Origin: Neomegalonema sp.
GTDB taxonomy: Bacteria > Pseudomonadota > Alphaproteobacteria > Rhodobacterales > Rhodobacteraceae
Assembly: GCF_028688855.1 (NCBI RefSeq)
Contig: NZ_JAQTXI010000028.1
Coordinates: forward strand, 1-39,970
Reading direction: 5' to 3'
Length of the DNA: 39,970 bases
Shown here piece after piece: positions 1 through 5,927 of the stretch (position 1 is the stretch's first letter; the number at the start of each line of letters is the position of its first letter). The position numbers and the translations under genes are program-made. The notes below the pieces were generated by a model. The model was not told where the DNA came from. It did no database searches and saw only the letters and a program-made list of their open reading frames with translations.

Positions 1-300
1 TCCGATCTCGAGACGACGAAGCTGGTGACCGGCGTTCCGGATTTCATCGGCTGGTTCGCGGGGATCTCCCTCGCGCTGACGCCCGAAGAGCGCGCCGCTC
101 ATCCCGAGCTGGTCGCCATGGCCGAACAGGGCCAGCTGGCCGGAGCCATGGGCGAACTCGTGGCCCGGGCGCCCGCCGGAACCTGGCCGATGCTCGACCA
201 CGACTCCTACCTGATGATGTTCCGCATGAACAACCACATGATCGGCGGCGGCGACATGGGCGACTGGCGGGCCGGTCCCGCGATGTGGGGATTGCAATGA
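1..300 (+). CDS. Unknown protein, C-terminal fragment
   Basis: The reading frame is open from the first base of the window and stops with TGA at 298-300, giving the last 99 residues of a protein whose start lies outside the window. The visible part is rich in Met, Gly and Trp near its end (for example MMFRMNNHMIGGG and GDWRAGPAMWGLQ) and has no obvious membrane segment. I do not recognise the family. A strong intrinsic terminator about 125 bp downstream (426-449) probably ends its transcript. The long antisense frame over this region has no family features and is treated as a shadow. Confidence 0.6.
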   Translation, partial: SDLETTKLVTGVPDFIGWFAGISLALTPEERAAHPELVAMAEQGQLAGAMGELVARAPAGTWPMLDHDSYLMMFRMNNHMIGGGDMGDWRAGPAMWGLQ

Positions 301-346
301 GCGGACGAAGCTCCGCCGCCTCGCGACGCATGACGGAGGGACTGCG

Positions 347-472
347 GTGAAAGGAATGTCCTTCACGCAATGGCTGGTCGCCTTCGTGCAGGGCGGCGTC
401 AAGGGCGAAGCCATGTGGAGTCCTGAAGAACCGCCCATGCGGTTCTTTTCGCCCCGACGGGAAGAGGCCTGA
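347..472 (+). CDS. Possible small 41-residue protein (doubtful)
   Basis: A GTG at 347 follows a good ribosome-binding sequence (GGAGGG, 8 nt upstream) and opens a 41-codon frame ending with TGA at 470-472. The predicted peptide has a short hydrophobic stretch (WLVAFVQGG) and a charged tail. Against it, a near-perfect intrinsic terminator (426-449) lies inside its last third, which would cut the message before the stop codon. It may be a leftover leader or a chance frame. No family recognised. Confidence 0.2.
   Translation: MKGMSFTQWLVAFVQGGVKGEAMWSPEEPPMRFFSPRREEA
426..449 (+). terminator. Intrinsic terminator
   Basis: AAGAACCGC (426-434), loop CCAT, then GCGGTTCTT (439-447) form a perfect 9-bp stem with a 4-nt loop. 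The 3' arm runs into TTCTTTT, giving a short U tract. It probably ends the transcript of the gene stopping at 300 and separates it from the monooxygenase starting at 590. Confidence 0.8.
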
Positions 473-589
473 GGGCGCGCGCCGGAAGCCCCCTTCAGGG
501 TGCGGCGTTTTGTCGGGCGGAAAGCGGTCGCCGAAGCGCGGCGGGCGTGGAATCCTGTCGCGATCAGCCCGGAGAACGAGGAATCCGCC

Positions 590-1918
590 ATGACCGGAAG
601 ACGCCAGCTTCATCTGGGAGCCTTCATGCGGCCCGTCAGCCTGCACACCGGAGCCTGGCGCTGGCCCGGCGCCTGGAAGGACGCCAACTTCAGCTTCCCG
701 AAACTGGCGAAGCTCGCGCAGAAGCTCGAAGAGGGGAAATTCGACGCCTTCTTCATGGCCGATCATCTGGCGGTGCTGAACATGCCCATCGAGGCTCTGC
801 GGCGCAGCCAGACGACCACCTCCTTCGAGCCCTTCACGCTGCTCTCGGCGCTGGCGGCCGTGACGGAGCGCATCGGGCTGGTGGCCACGGCCTCGACCAC
901 CTTCGACGAGCCCTTCCACATCGCGCGGCGCTTCGCCTCGCTCGACCATATTTCGGGCGGGCGCGCGGGCTGGAACATCGTCACCACCTCCAATCCCGAC
1001 GCGGCGCTGAACTTCGGCCGCGAGGAGCACGTCGCCCACGCCGAGCGCTACGACCGCGCGCGCGAATTCCATGACGTCGTGACGGGGCTCTGGGACAGCT
1101 TCGCCGACGACGCCTTCGTGCAGGACGTCGAGAGCGGAATCTTCTTCGATCCGGAGAAGATGCATGTGCTCGACCACAAGGGCGGACATCTGTCGGTGCG
1201 CGGGCCGCTCAACATCGCGCGCCCCGTGCAGGGCTGGCCGGTGATCGTCCAGGCCGGAGCCTCCGGGCCGGGGCGTCAGCTGGCGGCCGAAACCGCCGAA
1301 GTGGTCTTCGCCGCGCCCCGCACCCTGGCCGAGGGACAGGCCTTCTATCTGGACGTGAAGGGCCGGGCCGAGCGCGCGGGCCGGTCGCGCGAAGGGATCA
1401 AGATCCTGCCGGGGGCTCTGGTCCTGGTCGCGGACAGCCTCGAGGAGGCCCGGGACCGGCGCGCGCGGCTGGACGCTCTGGTGAATTACGAAAGCTCCAT
1501 CGCCTCGCTTTCGGTGGCGCTGGGCGTCGAGGCTTCGGGCTTCGACCCCGACGGCCCCTTGCCGGAGATCCCCGAAACCAACGAGAGCAAATCCAGCCGC
1601 GAGCGCGTGATCGACCTGGCCCGCGCCGAGGGCCTGACCGTCCGGCAACTGGCGCAGAGGCTCGGCGGCTATGGCGGACTGGCCTTCGTCGGAACGCCGC
1701 AGAGCATCGCCGACGAGATGCAGGAATGGCTGGAGACCGAAGGCTCCGACGGATTCAATCTGACCTTTCCCTATCTGCCGGACGGGCTGGTCGATTTCGT
1801 CGACAAGGTGGCGCCCGAGCTCCAGCGGCGCGGAATCTTCAGGCGCGACTACGAAGGCCCCACCCTGCGCGATCATCTGGGATTGCCGCGTCCGGCCAAC
1901 CGCTTCTTCCCGAAGTGA
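590..1918 (+). CDS. FMN-dependent monooxygenase, NtaA/SnaA/DszA family
   Basis: This 442-residue protein is a luciferase-like (LLM class) flavin monooxygenase of the NtaA/SnaA/SoxA(DszA) branch, soluble TIM-barrel enzymes that use FMNH2 from a separate reductase to oxidise small organic substrates. Family signatures are the N-terminal block FMRPVSLHTGAWRWPGA, the FDAFFMADHL strand, the GRAGWNIVTTSNP block near residues 123-135, and HAERYDRAREF after it. The length matches the family (about 430-460). The ATG at 590 is preferred over an in-frame upstream start because GAGGAA lies 7-8 nt before it and the family begins close to this point. No reductase or transporter lies beside it, so the substrate cannot be inferred. 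The convergent TetR gene at 1970 may or may not be its regulator. Confidence 0.9.
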   Translation: MTGRRQLHLGAFMRPVSLHTGAWRWPGAWKDANFSFPKLAKLAQKLEEGKFDAFFMADHLAVLNMPIEALRRSQTTTSFEPFTLLSALAAVTERIGLVATASTTFDEPFHIARRFASLDHISGGRAGWNIVTTSNPDAALNFGREEHVAHAERYDRAREFHDVVTGLWDSFADDAFVQDVESGIFFDPEKMHVLDHKGGHLSVRGPLNIARPVQGWPVIVQAGASGPGRQLAAETAEVVFAAPRTLAEGQAFYLDVKGRAERAGRSREGIKILPGALVLVADSLEEARDRRARLDALVNYESSIASLSVALGVEASGFDPDGPLPEIPETNESKSSRERVIDLARAEGLTVRQLAQRLGGYGGLAFVGTPQSIADEMQEWLETEGSDGFNLTFPYLPDGLVDFVDKVAPELQRRGIFRRDYEGPTLRDHLGLPRPANRFFPK

Positions 1919-1969
1919 GCTGAGGCTCGTCCGATCCTGTCGGGTCGTTCAGACTCCGCCGGGCGAAGC

Positions 1970-2554
1970 TCAGGGATCGGGCTTCGCAGCGGGCGAGGCC
2001 TCCCGGATCGCCGCGTCGAGAATCTCCCGCGAGAGCTCCGCATCCTCGACAGCCCGCGCGAGGACCAGCGCTCCGACCATCGTCGCCAAGGTGGCGAGAG
2101 CCTTGTCTCTGGCGCGCTCCGGATCCTCCGCCCCGACCGAGGCCTCCAGGAGGGGAAGGCATTCCTCGACCCCCTGTTGCAGCACCGCGCGCAGCTCCGG
2201 GCCATGGCGGGCGACGTCGGGCCCGAGCGCGGCCAGAGCGCAGCCTTCGCCCACCGCATCCCGATGCGCCTCGGAGAGATAGCGGCGCAGGATCACGTCG
2301 AGGGATGGGCCGCCCTTCTCCCCTTCCGGCGCCGTCAGCCGCGCCCGGGTCTGCCCGAGCGCCGCGCGGGTCGCCTGGAGGATCAGATCGTCCTTGGAGC
2401 CGAACTGCCGGTAGAAGCCTCCATGCGTGAGTCCGGCGGCCTGCATCAGGGCGCCGATCCCGACTCCGTCGAATCCGCTCCGCCGGAACAGGCGGCTGGA
2501 GGCTTCGATGACGCTCTCGCGATTCTCCCTGGCCTTCTCGCGGCTGACTTTCAT
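1970..2554 (-). CDS. TetR/AcrR family transcriptional regulator
   Basis: A 194-residue one-domain regulator. Residues 8-55 hold the TetR helix-turn-helix: an ENRESVIEASSRLF helix, then GVGIGALMQAAGLTHGGFYRQFGSKDDLI, the classical recognition helix with its FYRQF end. The rest is a helical ligand-binding and dimerisation domain with a Cys in EGCALAALGPDV, a feature common in the NemR/YcdC-like group. The start is supported by GGAGG 8 nt upstream. Its own promoter carries an inverted repeat exactly in the -35/-10 spacer (2581-2610), so autorepression is likely. Neighbours are flavin oxidoreductases on both sides (590-1918 and 2714-3796); control of one of them is plausible but not shown. Confidence 0.9.
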   Translation of the reverse strand: MKVSREKARENRESVIEASSRLFRRSGFDGVGIGALMQAAGLTHGGFYRQFGSKDDLILQATRAALGQTRARLTAPEGEKGGPSLDVILRRYLSEAHRDAVGEGCALAALGPDVARHGPELRAVLQQGVEECLPLLEASVGAEDPERARDKALATLATMVGALVLARAVEDAELSREILDAAIREASPAAKPDP

Positions 2555-2580
2555 CTCGGGCGCCTCCGGTCGCCGCGGCC

Positions 2581-2610
2581 ATCCTACATGACGATCGGAA
2601 TCATGCGCAA
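2581..2610 (-). promoter_or_regulatory. Promoter with embedded operator of the TetR gene
   Basis: On the minus strand TTGCGC (2605-2610) and TAGGAT (2581-2586) are separated by 18 bp. The spacer holds the inverted repeat CATGA-N9-TCATG (2587-2605). A repressor bound there would block RNA polymerase, which fits autoregulation by the TetR protein starting at 2554. Seen by eye, not tested. Confidence 0.5.
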
Positions 2611-2644
2611 CGCTCCGGACCCTGAAGCGCTCGGCGGCGCATGA

Positions 2645-2676
2645 CGCGAGGCCTCTTCCTGCGAAGAGGCCTCGCG
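2645..2676. terminator. Strong 14-bp hairpin, probable terminator
   Basis: CGCGAGGCCTCTTC (2645-2658), loop CTGC and GAAGAGGCCTCGCG (2663-2676) form a perfect 14-bp stem. It lies 38 bp beyond the stop codon of the Old Yellow Enzyme gene and upstream of the TetR promoter, where a terminator is expected. There is no U tract on either side, so it may act with Rho or as an mRNA-stabilising hairpin. Confidence 0.6.
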
Positions 2677-2713
2677 GGTCTGCGCGGGTCCTGGCGGTCG
2701 TCCGGCTCGCCTG

Positions 2714-3796
2714 TCAGCCGACGAGCGTCGGATAATCGGTGTAGCCTCTGGCGCCGCCGCCATAGAGCGTGGAGGGATCCAGCGGATTCAACGGAGCGCC
2801 GGTCTTCAGCCGCTCGACCAGATCGGGATTCGCGATGAAGGGGCGGCCGAAGGCGATCAGATCGGCCTCCTTCGCGGCGAGGCGCTCGTTCGCCAGGGCG
2901 AGGTCGTAGCTGTTGTTGGCGATGTAGGCGTTCCGGAATCTCCGGCGCAAGGCGGCGTAGTCGAAGGGCGCGACGTCGCGGGGCCCGCCGGTCGCGCCTT
3001 CGATGACGTGGACATAGGCGACGCCCAGTCCGTCGAGCCGCTCGACGACGTGATCGAACTGCGCCTGCTCCTCGCCCGTGACCAGGGTGGCGTTGGCGGG
3101 CGACACCGGCGACAGACGCACGCCGGTGCGTTCGGCGCCGATCTCCTGCGCGACGACGGCCGTCGCCTCGATCAGCAGGCGGGCGCGGTTTTCGATGGAG
3201 CCGCCATAAGCGTCGGTGCGGATGTTCGAGGACGTCCGCAGGAACTGGTCGAGCAGATAGCCGTTCGCGCCATGCACCTCGACGCCGTCGAATCCGGCCA
3301 GGACCGCATTGGCGGCGGCCTTGCGGAAATCCTCGACGACGCCCGGAATCTCGTCCGCTTCGAGGGCGCGGGGCTCGGAGACCTCGCTGAAGCCGTTGTT
3401 CACGAAGGTCCTGGTCGCGGCCCGGATCGCGGAGGGCGCCACCGGCGCGGCCCCGCCCAGAAGATCGACATGGCTGATGCGGCCGACATGCCACAACTGG
3501 ACGAAGATGCGTCCGCCCCGGGCGTGGACGGCGTCCGTGACCTTGCGCCAGCCGGCGACCTGCTCGGGCGTGTAGAGGCCGGGCGTATCCTGATAGCCCT
3601 GGGCCAGCTTCGAGATCTGGGTGGCCTCGGCGATGATGAGGCCCGCGGAGGCGCGTTGCGCGTAATACTCCGCCGCGAAGGCGCCGGGGACCAGCCCTGC
3701 GCCTGCGCGATTGCGGGTCAGCGGCGCCATGACGGCCCGGTTGGACAGGAGGATTCCGCCGAGCTTGAAGGGCTCGAAGAGAGTCTTGTCGGTCAT
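2714..3796 (-). CDS. Old Yellow Enzyme family ene-reductase (NemA/XenB-like)
   Basis: A 360-residue FMN enzyme of the Old Yellow Enzyme family that reduces activated C=C bonds, quinones, maleimides or nitro compounds with NAD(P)H. It begins with the FEPFKLGGILLSNRAVMAPLTRNRA block. It contains QLWHVGRISH, the HGAN substrate-binding pair (His and Asn) followed by the GYLLDQFL Tyr motif, and the C-terminal phosphate-binding FGRPFIANPDLVERL. Size is typical (about 360). It lies downstream of an ArsR-family gene on the same strand but has its own promoter and a perfect 20-bp palindrome at 3830-3849. OYE genes next to small redox- or electrophile-sensing repressors are common (NemR is the E. coli example, there a TetR protein), so induction by electrophiles is a reasonable inference. 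Confidence 0.95.
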   Translation of the reverse strand: MTDKTLFEPFKLGGILLSNRAVMAPLTRNRAGAGLVPGAFAAEYYAQRASAGLIIAEATQISKLAQGYQDTPGLYTPEQVAGWRKVTDAVHARGGRIFVQLWHVGRISHVDLLGGAAPVAPSAIRAATRTFVNNGFSEVSEPRALEADEIPGVVEDFRKAAANAVLAGFDGVEVHGANGYLLDQFLRTSSNIRTDAYGGSIENRARLLIEATAVVAQEIGAERTGVRLSPVSPANATLVTGEEQAQFDHVVERLDGLGVAYVHVIEGATGGPRDVAPFDYAALRRRFRNAYIANNSYDLALANERLAAKEADLIAFGRPFIANPDLVERLKTGAPLNPLDPSTLYGGGARGYTDYPTLVG

Positions 3797-3829
3797 GGCT
3801 GCTTGCGCCTTTCCATGTGGCGGGATTCA

Positions 3830-3883
3830 TTGATGATGATCATCATCAAAAAAACATATGACGATGGGCGTCCGGAAAGTCAA
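3830..3883 (-). promoter_or_regulatory. Promoter and 20-bp palindromic operator of the OYE gene
   Basis: On the minus strand TTGACT (3878-3883) and CATATG (3855-3860) lie 17 bp apart, a good sigma-70-type pair. Just downstream, at the expected transcription start, is the perfect palindrome TTGATGATGATCATCATCAA (3830-3849), 33 bp before the start codon. It is a strong operator candidate, most simply for the ArsR-family protein encoded upstream. Confidence 0.6.
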
Positions 3884-3884
3884 A

Positions 3885-3910
3885 GGGCGCAAGGGATGTT
3901 TCTTGCGCCC
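3885..3910 (-). terminator. Terminator of the ArsR-family gene
   Basis: Read on the minus strand, GGGCGCAAG, an 8-nt loop and CTTGCGCCC form a 9-bp stem followed by TTTGACTTT. It begins about 30 bp after the ArsR stop codon. Its T-rich tail overlaps the -35 box of the OYE promoter, a compact arrangement. Confidence 0.6.
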
Positions 3911-3939
3911 GCGCCGGAACGCCGGACCCCGACCCTGCG

Positions 3940-4263
3940 TCAGCCTTTCAGCACGACCCGCAGCAATCCGGGAAATCTGGCTTCGAGATCCTCCTCCCGC
4001 AGCGTGAGCAGGCGTCCGCGCCCCGCAGGTTGGTTCCTCAGCAGGCCCGCTTCGCGCAGGACCTTCATGTGATGGGACTTCGTCGATTTCGGAGCCGACG
4101 GATTCAGGAGATGGCAATTCGCCATGTCCAGGGTTCCGCCCGCGACCTGCCGCACGATCTCCAGCCGCGCCGGATCGCTCAGGGCGAAGAGCACCTCGGT
4201 CAGCACGAGGTCCTCCCGCTTCGGGTGGAAGAGATCGGGCGGCGGAGATTCGGATCCGGACAT
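3940..4263 (-). CDS. ArsR-family winged-helix transcriptional regulator
   Basis: A 107-residue single-domain winged-helix repressor. ALSDPARLEIVRQVAGG is the ArsR signature at residues 27-43. PKSTKSHHMKVLREAGLLRNQPAGR (about 58-82) is the recognition helix and start of the wing. There is one Cys (MANCHLL) and no CxC metal site, so an organic electrophile or redox signal is more likely than arsenite. The first in-frame ATG has no Shine-Dalgarno sequence and lies inside an inverted repeat (4262-4285), so the message may be leaderless or nearly so. Being upstream of the OYE gene on the same strand, it is the obvious candidate to bind the 3830-3849 palindrome. Confidence 0.88.
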   Translation of the reverse strand: MSGSESPPPDLFHPKREDLVLTEVLFALSDPARLEIVRQVAGGTLDMANCHLLNPSAPKSTKSHHMKVLREAGLLRNQPAGRGRLLTLREEDLEARFPGLLRVVLKG

Positions 4264-4285
4264 GGTTCGAACATGATCGAACCAT
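4262..4285. promoter_or_regulatory. Inverted repeat over the ArsR start codon
   Basis: ATGGTTCGA (4262-4270), a 6-nt spacer and TCGAACCAT (4277-4285) form a perfect 9-bp inverted repeat overlapping the ArsR start codon. Two TTCGAA boxes (4310-4315 and 4320-4325) lie a little upstream. This is a candidate autoregulatory operator. It does not resemble the 20-bp palindrome before the OYE gene. Confidence 0.45.
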
Positions 4286-4355
4286 CAGCCCGATGGCAAG
4301 AGAAATCCGTTCGAAGGATTTCGAATCGTCGCGGCCCGCTCCGTCTGGGGCGCCG

Positions 4356-5054
4356 TCACTGGAAGCTGTAGATGACCAGCCAGATCCCGTTATAGACGAC
4401 ATGCGTCAGGAGGCCGGGCCAGAGAGAATCCGTCCTGCGGAAGAGCCAGCCCGTCAGGATCCCCGCCATGAGCGCGTTGAAGAAGATCACGCTCGGCCCG
4501 TGAGCGGCGGCGAAGATCACGGCGCTCCCCAGCACGCCGGCCCAGGGGCCGTAGCGGTTCAGCGCATTCGCGATCACGCCCCGGAACACCAGCTCCTCCC
4601 CCAGCGGCGTGAGGATCGCCCCCGCGAAGACCAGCGCCAGCAGGGACAGAACGCCCGCCTGCGCCGCCGCCTGGAAGTCGGCCTGGTTGTTCGCCTCCGT
4701 GATGAACGAGAAATAGACATGTTCGATGATGAGGCTCAGGCCGACGGCGACCACGCCCAGAGCGGCGCCCAGAGCCAGCCATCGCCCCTCGACGGCGCGG
4801 AATCCGAAGGCCCGGAACGCGCGGATGCGCAGGGAGAAGGCCGCCAGCAGGGAGACGACGCCCACAAGCCCGTTGAGCCCCATCCCGACGATTCCGCGCC
4901 AGGCGGCCTGTTCGTCCGGAATCCGCAGCAGCCAGAAGACGCCGAGGCCCAGGATCAGCGCCATGTAGAGGATCAGCGAAACGGCGAGCTCCGGCCAGCC
5001 GGGCGCGGCGGGGCGTTCCGGAGGCGAGGCGGGCGACAGGGCGGGAGGGTTCAT
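4356..5054 (-). CDS. CPBP family intramembrane glutamic endopeptidase (Abi/CAAX-type)
   Basis: A 232-residue multi-pass inner-membrane protein of the CPBP (CAAX protease and bacteriocin-processing, ABI) family. Hydrophobic segments lie near residues 22-43, 56-75, 92-115, 135-152, 172-185, 188-205 and 212-231. All family motifs are present: EELVFRG (Glu153, Glu154, Arg158), FAAAHG (His185) and HVVYN (His218, Asn222). Bacterial members cleave or bind membrane peptides, and some give bacteriocin self-immunity. No bacteriocin-like gene is visible beside it, so its substrate is unknown. It is divergent from the TetR gene starting at 5277; the palindrome between them (5194-5206) could control both. 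Confidence 0.9.
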   Translation of the reverse strand: MNPPALSPASPPERPAAPGWPELAVSLILYMALILGLGVFWLLRIPDEQAAWRGIVGMGLNGLVGVVSLLAAFSLRIRAFRAFGFRAVEGRWLALGAALGVVAVGLSLIIEHVYFSFITEANNQADFQAAAQAGVLSLLALVFAGAILTPLGEELVFRGVIANALNRYGPWAGVLGSAVIFAAAHGPSVIFFNALMAGILTGWLFRRTDSLWPGLLTHVVYNGIWLVIYSFQ

Positions 5055-5193
5055 CGGGCGACCTTCGAGAAGGGGGGAATGGGGATGAGGGCCCCGGCGC
5101 GGAGCCTTCCGGCGATCCTCCGGCTTCCTCGGAGACCTGCGGTCCTCCGAAGGGGTCTGGTCTCCGGAGCCGTCTTGCTATAGCCTTCATTCT

Positions 5194-5206
5194 GGCACTT
5201 TGTGCC
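5194..5206. promoter_or_regulatory. Palindrome between CPBP and TetR genes
   Basis: GGCAC-TTT-GTGCC is a perfect inverted repeat in the divergent intergenic region, about 70 bp before the preferred TetR start and 140 bp before the CPBP start. Placement and symmetry fit a TetR-family operator. Confidence 0.45.
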
Positions 5207-5276
5207 TTTTACCGCAATCCCGACGTCGCTTGCAAGGCTTCTTCATGTCCGGGCGTTCCCGAAGGCGCAGACCCAG

Positions 5277-5927
5277 ATGAGCAGATCGATCCGTCCGGAC
5301 GCGCTTCTGGAGGCGTCGCGCTGCGCGGCGCGCCTCTTCGTCGAGCGCGGCGTCTCCGGGACCAGCGGAGAGGACATCGCCGAAGCCGCCGGGATCTCCA
5401 AGCGCACGCTCTGGCGCTATTTCCGCAACAAGGAGAATTGTCTGGCGCCTTTGCTCGCCCTCTCCTGGAAGCGCTTCGCCGAGGAGCTGCGCGCCTGGCC
5501 TGCCGAGGCCTCGCTCGAAGACCACCTGGCCGTCTGCTTCGCGCCGGAGCGCCAGACGCCGGACTTCGCCCGGGACGGCCTGCTGATCGCGCAGATCGTG
5601 GCCCGGATCTCCGAAGAGCCCGACCTGAGGGCGGTCTGGCTGATGTCCTATGTCGACGGAGAGGAGGAGCTCGCCGCGATCATCGGCGACCGGCTCGGGC
5701 GCGCGCATCGGGATTTCGAGACGCGGCTCTGCGCGGCCTCCGTGATGGCGGCGGTGCGGGTGGTCGACGAAACCATCTGTCGGGCGGTCCTCCGCCAGGG
5801 CGAGTCCTGCGGCTCCGGCGAGATCGCCGCGCAGATGTCGCGCGCGATCCGCGCCGCCAGCGTCCTCCCGTTCTGCGACCCCGTGCGGCGGCCGGAGCCC
5901 GTCAGGGGCTCGCCTCCGACAGCCTGA
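5277..5927 (+). CDS. TetR family transcriptional regulator
   Basis: A regulator of 216 residues from the ATG at 5277. DALLEASRCAARLFVERGVSGTSGEDIAEAAGISKRTLWRYFRNKENCL is the N-terminal helix-turn-helix (residues 8-57), with the typical LWRYF recognition end. The C-terminal helical domain has the shape of MftR/MmyB-type TetR proteins. A GTG at 5202 would add 25 residues but falls inside the operator-like palindrome and would read through promoter DNA, so I prefer 5277, although its ribosome-binding site is weak. Its 3' end overlaps the convergent long secreted-protein gene by 26 bp. Likely targets are itself and the divergent CPBP gene. Confidence 0.85.
   Translation: MSRSIRPDALLEASRCAARLFVERGVSGTSGEDIAEAAGISKRTLWRYFRNKENCLAPLLALSWKRFAEELRAWPAEASLEDHLAVCFAPERQTPDFARDGLLIAQIVARISEEPDLRAVWLMSYVDGEEELAAIIGDRLGRAHRDFETRLCAASVMAAVRVVDETICRAVLRQGESCGSGEIAAQMSRAIRAASVLPFCDPVRRPEPVRGSPPTA

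Noticed and set aside
44..1876. Very long open frame antisense to the monooxygenase gene
   Set aside because: Composition is Arg/Gly/Pro-rich with no family motif; a typical shadow frame in GC-rich DNA. The sense strand has a clear enzyme family.
4356..5054. CPBP protease as bacteriocin immunity protein
   Set aside because: No small double-glycine leader peptide or export gene is present around it.
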